Shown here one piece after another: positions 61,796 through 64,000 of a DNA stretch of 64,000 bases (position 1 is its first letter; every line of letters starts with the position of its first letter). Location: NCBI RefSeq assembly GCF_030530945.1, contig NZ_JAUMTZ010000001.1:30250-94249 (forward strand), in the 5' to 3' direction. A model generated the notes under the pieces. The model was not told the origin of the DNA. It searched no databases and saw only the letters and a program-made list of their open reading frames with translations. The DNA comes from Kocuria sp. (GTDB taxonomy: Bacteria > Actinomycetota > Actinomycetes > Actinomycetales > Micrococcaceae). The translations under genes were made by a program, and so were the position numbers.

Positions 61796-61997
61796 CGGTG
61801 TACCCCGCTTCCTCCACGGCCGCGGAGATCTCCTCTGGGGACAGCTCGCGCGAGCTGCGGATGGTCACGGGGGAGGTTCCGCCGGCGTTGAGCTCCACGT
61901 CCACGGCGGCCACCCCGGGGACCTCGGCAAGCTCCTCCTTCACGGAGGACACGCAGTGGCCGCAGGTCATGCCGGAAACGTTCACGGTGGTGTTCAT
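61788..61997 (-). CDS. copZ: copper chaperone CopZ-like HMA protein
   Basis: A 69-residue heavy-metal-associated domain protein, with copper-binding cysteines in VSGMTCGHCVSSVKEEL (about 8-24) and the ferredoxin-like fold ending in EEAGYTVE. It delivers Cu(I) to CopA. A strong AAGGAG lies six bases before ATG 61997. It lies between csoR (100 bases upstream) and copA (eight-base overlap). Confidence 0.93.
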   Translation of the reverse strand: MNTTVNVSGMTCGHCVSSVKEELAEVPGVAAVDVELNAGGTSPVTIRSSRELSPEEISAAVEEAGYTVE

Positions 61998-62097
61998 GGA
62001 TTTCTCCTTCGGTGGTGGGTGGCCCGCAGGGCTCTGCGGCGGGTTCGGAAGCTTCGGAGGCGTCGCAGGGGACGCGCTGGGGTGGGGGGGCTGGAGG

Positions 62098-62415
62098 TCA
62101 GCTCTTGACCAGGCGGGCGATGGCGGCGTTGGCCTCCGCGAGCTTGGCGTCCATGTCCGCGGTGTCCCCGGTGTCGTGGGCGTGCTCCACCGCGTGCTTC
62201 ACGCAGTGGCTCAGGTGCTCCTCCATGAGCCCCAGGCTCACCGACTTCAGGGCGGACTGGATGGCGGAGACCTGGGTGAGGACGTCGATGCAGTAGGCGT
62301 CCTCCTCGACCATGCGCTGGATGCCCCGCACCTGGCCCTCGATGCGCTTCAGGCGCCGGGCGTAGACGGCCTTGTCCTGCGTGTACCCGCGGGTGGGGGT
62401 GTCCTGGGTGCTCAT
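62098..62415 (-). CDS. csoR: copper-sensing repressor CsoR
   Basis: A 105-residue all-helical DUF156 repressor. The copper ligands of the CsoR family are visible: Cys in EEDAYCIDVL (about 42), then His and Cys in EEHLSHCVKHAV (about 67 and 71). The basic stretch YARRLKRIEGQVRGIQRMV binds DNA. Cu(I) binding releases it from its operator. The gene starts leaderless at ATG 62415, directly downstream of a GTATACCCC...GGGGTATA operator, indicating autoregulation of the csoR-copZ-copA operon. Confidence 0.93.
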   Translation of the reverse strand: MSTQDTPTRGYTQDKAVYARRLKRIEGQVRGIQRMVEEDAYCIDVLTQVSAIQSALKSVSLGLMEEHLSHCVKHAVEHAHDTGDTADMDAKLAEANAAIARLVKS

Positions 62416-62444
62416 GGGGCCACCGTATACCCCAAGGGGGTATA
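62416..62444 (-). promoter_or_regulatory. CsoR operator and csoR promoter
   Basis: TATACCCC-AAG-GGGGTATA (62426-62444) is a perfect 8-bp inverted repeat of the known CsoR G/C-tract type. On the minus strand it runs into TACGGT (complement of 62422-62427), which lies six bases before the csoR ATG. Bound repressor would therefore cover the -10 box. Confidence 0.85.
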
Positions 62445-62466
62445 ACTCAAGGACGCGGGGCGCCCC

Positions 62467-63099
62467 TCAGGGGGTGTCCTTCAGCACCGCCCCCATGGCG
62501 CTGCGCAGGGCCTGTGCCGTGCGGTCGGCGCCTGCCTCGGGGGCGGGGTGGGGGTCTGTGCCGGGGGCGCAGTCGCCCTCGGAGGTGGGTTCGGACTGCA
62601 GCCGCAGCACCGTCATGAGCCCACCCGCCGCGAAGTGCGTCCTGGTCCAGCGGTCGGTGTCCAGTGTGTCCAGCTCCGTGCCGTAGGCCGCGCGGGCCAC
62701 CCGTCTGGCAAGCCACAGCTCGACGATGGGGCGCACCCGGGAGGCGAGCTGACGGTTGCCCACCATGGTGATGTTGCCCATGCCGTGGGTGTGGACGAAG
62801 GACAGCAGCCGTTCCAGGGCGTCCTGGCCCGGGGCGGTGTCGTAGGCGTCGAACTCCTGGGCGATCCGGGTCAGCTCGTGGCGCACGATGTCCGCGTAGA
62901 CGTCTTCGAGGCCCGAGTAGTGCTGGTAGAAGGTGGGGCGGGAGATGGCGGCCTTCTTGCACAGCTGGGAGATGGTGATGCTCCGGGCGTCCTGCGCCTC
63001 GAGGAGCTCCACTGCGGCGGCGCGCACCGCGGAGAGGGTGTGCGCCACCCGGACGTCCAGCGGGGGGTGCTGCGGGGGATCGGCGGCGACGGCGTCCAT
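62467..63099 (-). CDS. TetR/AcrR family regulator
   Basis: A 210-residue TetR protein. The HTH spans about 25-70, with SITISQLCKKAAISRPTFYQ as the helix-turn-helix core and HYSGLEDVYADIVRHEL following. The ligand domain is not recognisable by eye. It is divergent from the DUF3533-like gene, with an operator-like repeat between them, so it very likely represses that gene and itself. The start ATG 63099 has CTACCCT seven bases before it on the minus strand, again leaderless-like. Confidence 0.87.
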   Translation of the reverse strand: MDAVAADPPQHPPLDVRVAHTLSAVRAAAVELLEAQDARSITISQLCKKAAISRPTFYQHYSGLEDVYADIVRHELTRIAQEFDAYDTAPGQDALERLLSFVHTHGMGNITMVGNRQLASRVRPIVELWLARRVARAAYGTELDTLDTDRWTRTHFAAGGLMTVLRLQSEPTSEGDCAPGTDPHPAPEAGADRTAQALRSAMGAVLKDTP

Positions 63100-63131
63100 G
63101 CCCCCAGGGTAGCAGTGGCGAACAGTTATCT

Positions 63132-63165
63132 TACGTTTGACAGCTACACTTACAGGTGTAACGTA
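63132..63165. promoter_or_regulatory. TetR-type operator and promoter of the DUF3533-like gene
   Basis: TTGACA (63137-63142) and TAACGT (63159-63164), 16 bases apart, form a near-consensus promoter pointing right. Overlapping inverted repeats TACGTT...AACGTA (63132-63137, 63160-63165) and TACAC...GTGTA (63145-63149, 63156-63160) cover it. This fits repression by the divergent TetR protein. Confidence 0.7.
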
Positions 63166-63172
63166 GGCGCTC

Positions 63173-64000
63173 GTGTCTTCACCTCAACCACCCGGAACCG
63201 GCGCCCGAATCCCCGTCGCGATGATCCTCGCGGCCATGCTCTTCCCTGTATTCATGGCGTTCGCCTACCCGGCGTCCTACGTCTCGGCCATGCACCAGCC
63301 CGCACCGCACCACATGGAGGTGGAGGTGATCGGCACTTCCGGCTCCGCGCAGCAGCTCGCCCGCCAGGTGGCTGCCCGGGGAGGTGACGCGCTGGACGTC
63401 ACCACCGTCGCGGATGCGGCCACCGCCCGCCAGGACGTCATGGACCGTGAGACCCGCGCGGCCTTCAACCCCTCCGACGGCACGCTCTACGTGGCCACCG
63501 CCGGCGGCCGGCAGGCGGCCGGGGCGGCCCAGTCCGTGTTCCAGCAGGTCGCGCAGCAGGTGGGTGTGCCGCTCACCGTGCAGGACCTCAGGAAGCCCGC
63601 CCCCAAGGACACCCTGGGCATCGCGTACATGTACATCATGACCGCGTGCGTGACCGCCGGGTACGTCACCTCCACGATGCTCGGCAACCTGGGCAAGGGG
63701 ATGCGCCTGCGCTCCCGGCTGGGGCTGATCGGGCTGCTCTCGGTGGTAGCCGCTGTGCTGACCACCGGCGTGACCTGGGGTTTCTACGGGGTCTACGACT
63801 CGCACCTGGTCCCCGCCGGTCTCGTGGCCATGGGCGCCTACCTCACCGCGGCCGTCTTCCAGCTGGGCGTGGGCGGGCTCCTGGGCCAGGCCGCCACCAT
63901 CGTGGGCATCACCGTGTTCGTGATCCTCGGCATTCCCGCCTCGGGGATCGCCACGAGCCCCGACATGATGCCCGGGTTCTTCCAGGTGATCCACCGCATG
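63173..64000 (+). CDS. DUF3533/YhgE-Pip-like ABC-2 type membrane protein (cut by window end)
   Basis: Open from GTG 63173 to the end of the window (276 codons, no stop). One span near the N-terminus (VAMILAAMLFPVFMAFAYPA) is followed by an external domain of about 120 residues (MEVEVIGTSGSAQQLARQVA onward). Then at least four spans follow, including LGLIGLLSVVAAVLTTGVTW, with the conserved ending VILGIPASGIATSPDMMPGF. This matches the SNG1/YhgE/DUF3533 group linked to drug or membrane-stress export. It is divergent from a TetR gene, a typical efflux arrangement. Start choice: the codon lies 8 bases after TAACGT. The product should continue about 100 residues further. Confidence 0.8.
   Translation, partial: MSSPQPPGTGARIPVAMILAAMLFPVFMAFAYPASYVSAMHQPAPHHMEVEVIGTSGSAQQLARQVAARGGDALDVTTVADAATARQDVMDRETRAAFNPSDGTLYVATAGGRQAAGAAQSVFQQVAQQVGVPLTVQDLRKPAPKDTLGIAYMYIMTACVTAGYVTSTMLGNLGKGMRLRSRLGLIGLLSVVAAVLTTGVTWGFYGVYDSHLVPAGLVAMGAYLTAAVFQLGVGGLLGQAATIVGITVFVILGIPASGIATSPDMMPGFFQVIHRM

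Overview
The window is a 64 kb piece of a very GC-rich actinobacterial chromosome. Third codon positions are almost all G or C, GTG and TTG starts are common, and many genes look leaderless, with a TANNNT box six or seven bases before the start codon. The gene content fits the Micrococcaceae, most likely Kocuria. The best clue is a putrescine oxidase resembling the characterised enzyme of Kocuria rosea / Micrococcus rubens (recalled, not searched). No rRNA, tRNA, CRISPR array, insertion sequence or prophage was recognised.

Layout. 0-8 kb: AbgT-type transporter, a 957-residue membrane protein, a SulP anion transporter and glucose-6-phosphate dehydrogenase. 8.0-8.5 kb: a low-GC cassette of three overlapping small ORFs. 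8.7-16.4 kb: GH15 hydrolase, secreted subtilase, L-serine dehydratase, ACR3 arsenite pump, phosphoesterase and ThpR. 16.5-24.1 kb: Tat-exported protein, frameshifted MFS gene, acyl-CoA dehydrogenase, sugar-kinase-like protein, MHS transporter, CsbD and a lipoprotein. 24.4-28.1 kb: GNAT, pirin and AhpD-like genes, then an orphan zinc chaperone (aztD) behind a Zur-like box. 28.2-34.5 kb: a putrescine module with aminobutyraldehyde dehydrogenase, a TetR regulator, and putrescine oxidase, stress protein and APC permease in one overlapping operon. The same 15-base inverted repeat precedes both transcription units. 34.5-46.8 kb: S4 protein, MptB-like and two tandem GT-C glycosyltransferases, a LysE gene with an internal deletion, LtrA, MFS, MATE and a universal stress protein preceded by a leaderless 21-codon ORF. 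47-58 kb: TPM protein, a gamma-family sulfur-amino-acid enzyme with a polar amino acid ABC importer, a sugar ABC importer without its ATPase, and the pdxST/pdxR vitamin B6 locus. 58-64 kb: two small membrane proteins, the csoR-copZ-copA copper operon, and a TetR gene divergent from a DUF3533-like membrane protein that runs off the window.

The two least expected items are the three-ORF cassette at 8040-8496 and a dispersed 10-base motif, ACGACGCCGC. I count about 20 exact copies on both strands, mostly between genes or in disordered linkers and tails, and one lies in the linker where the MFS gene is frameshifted.
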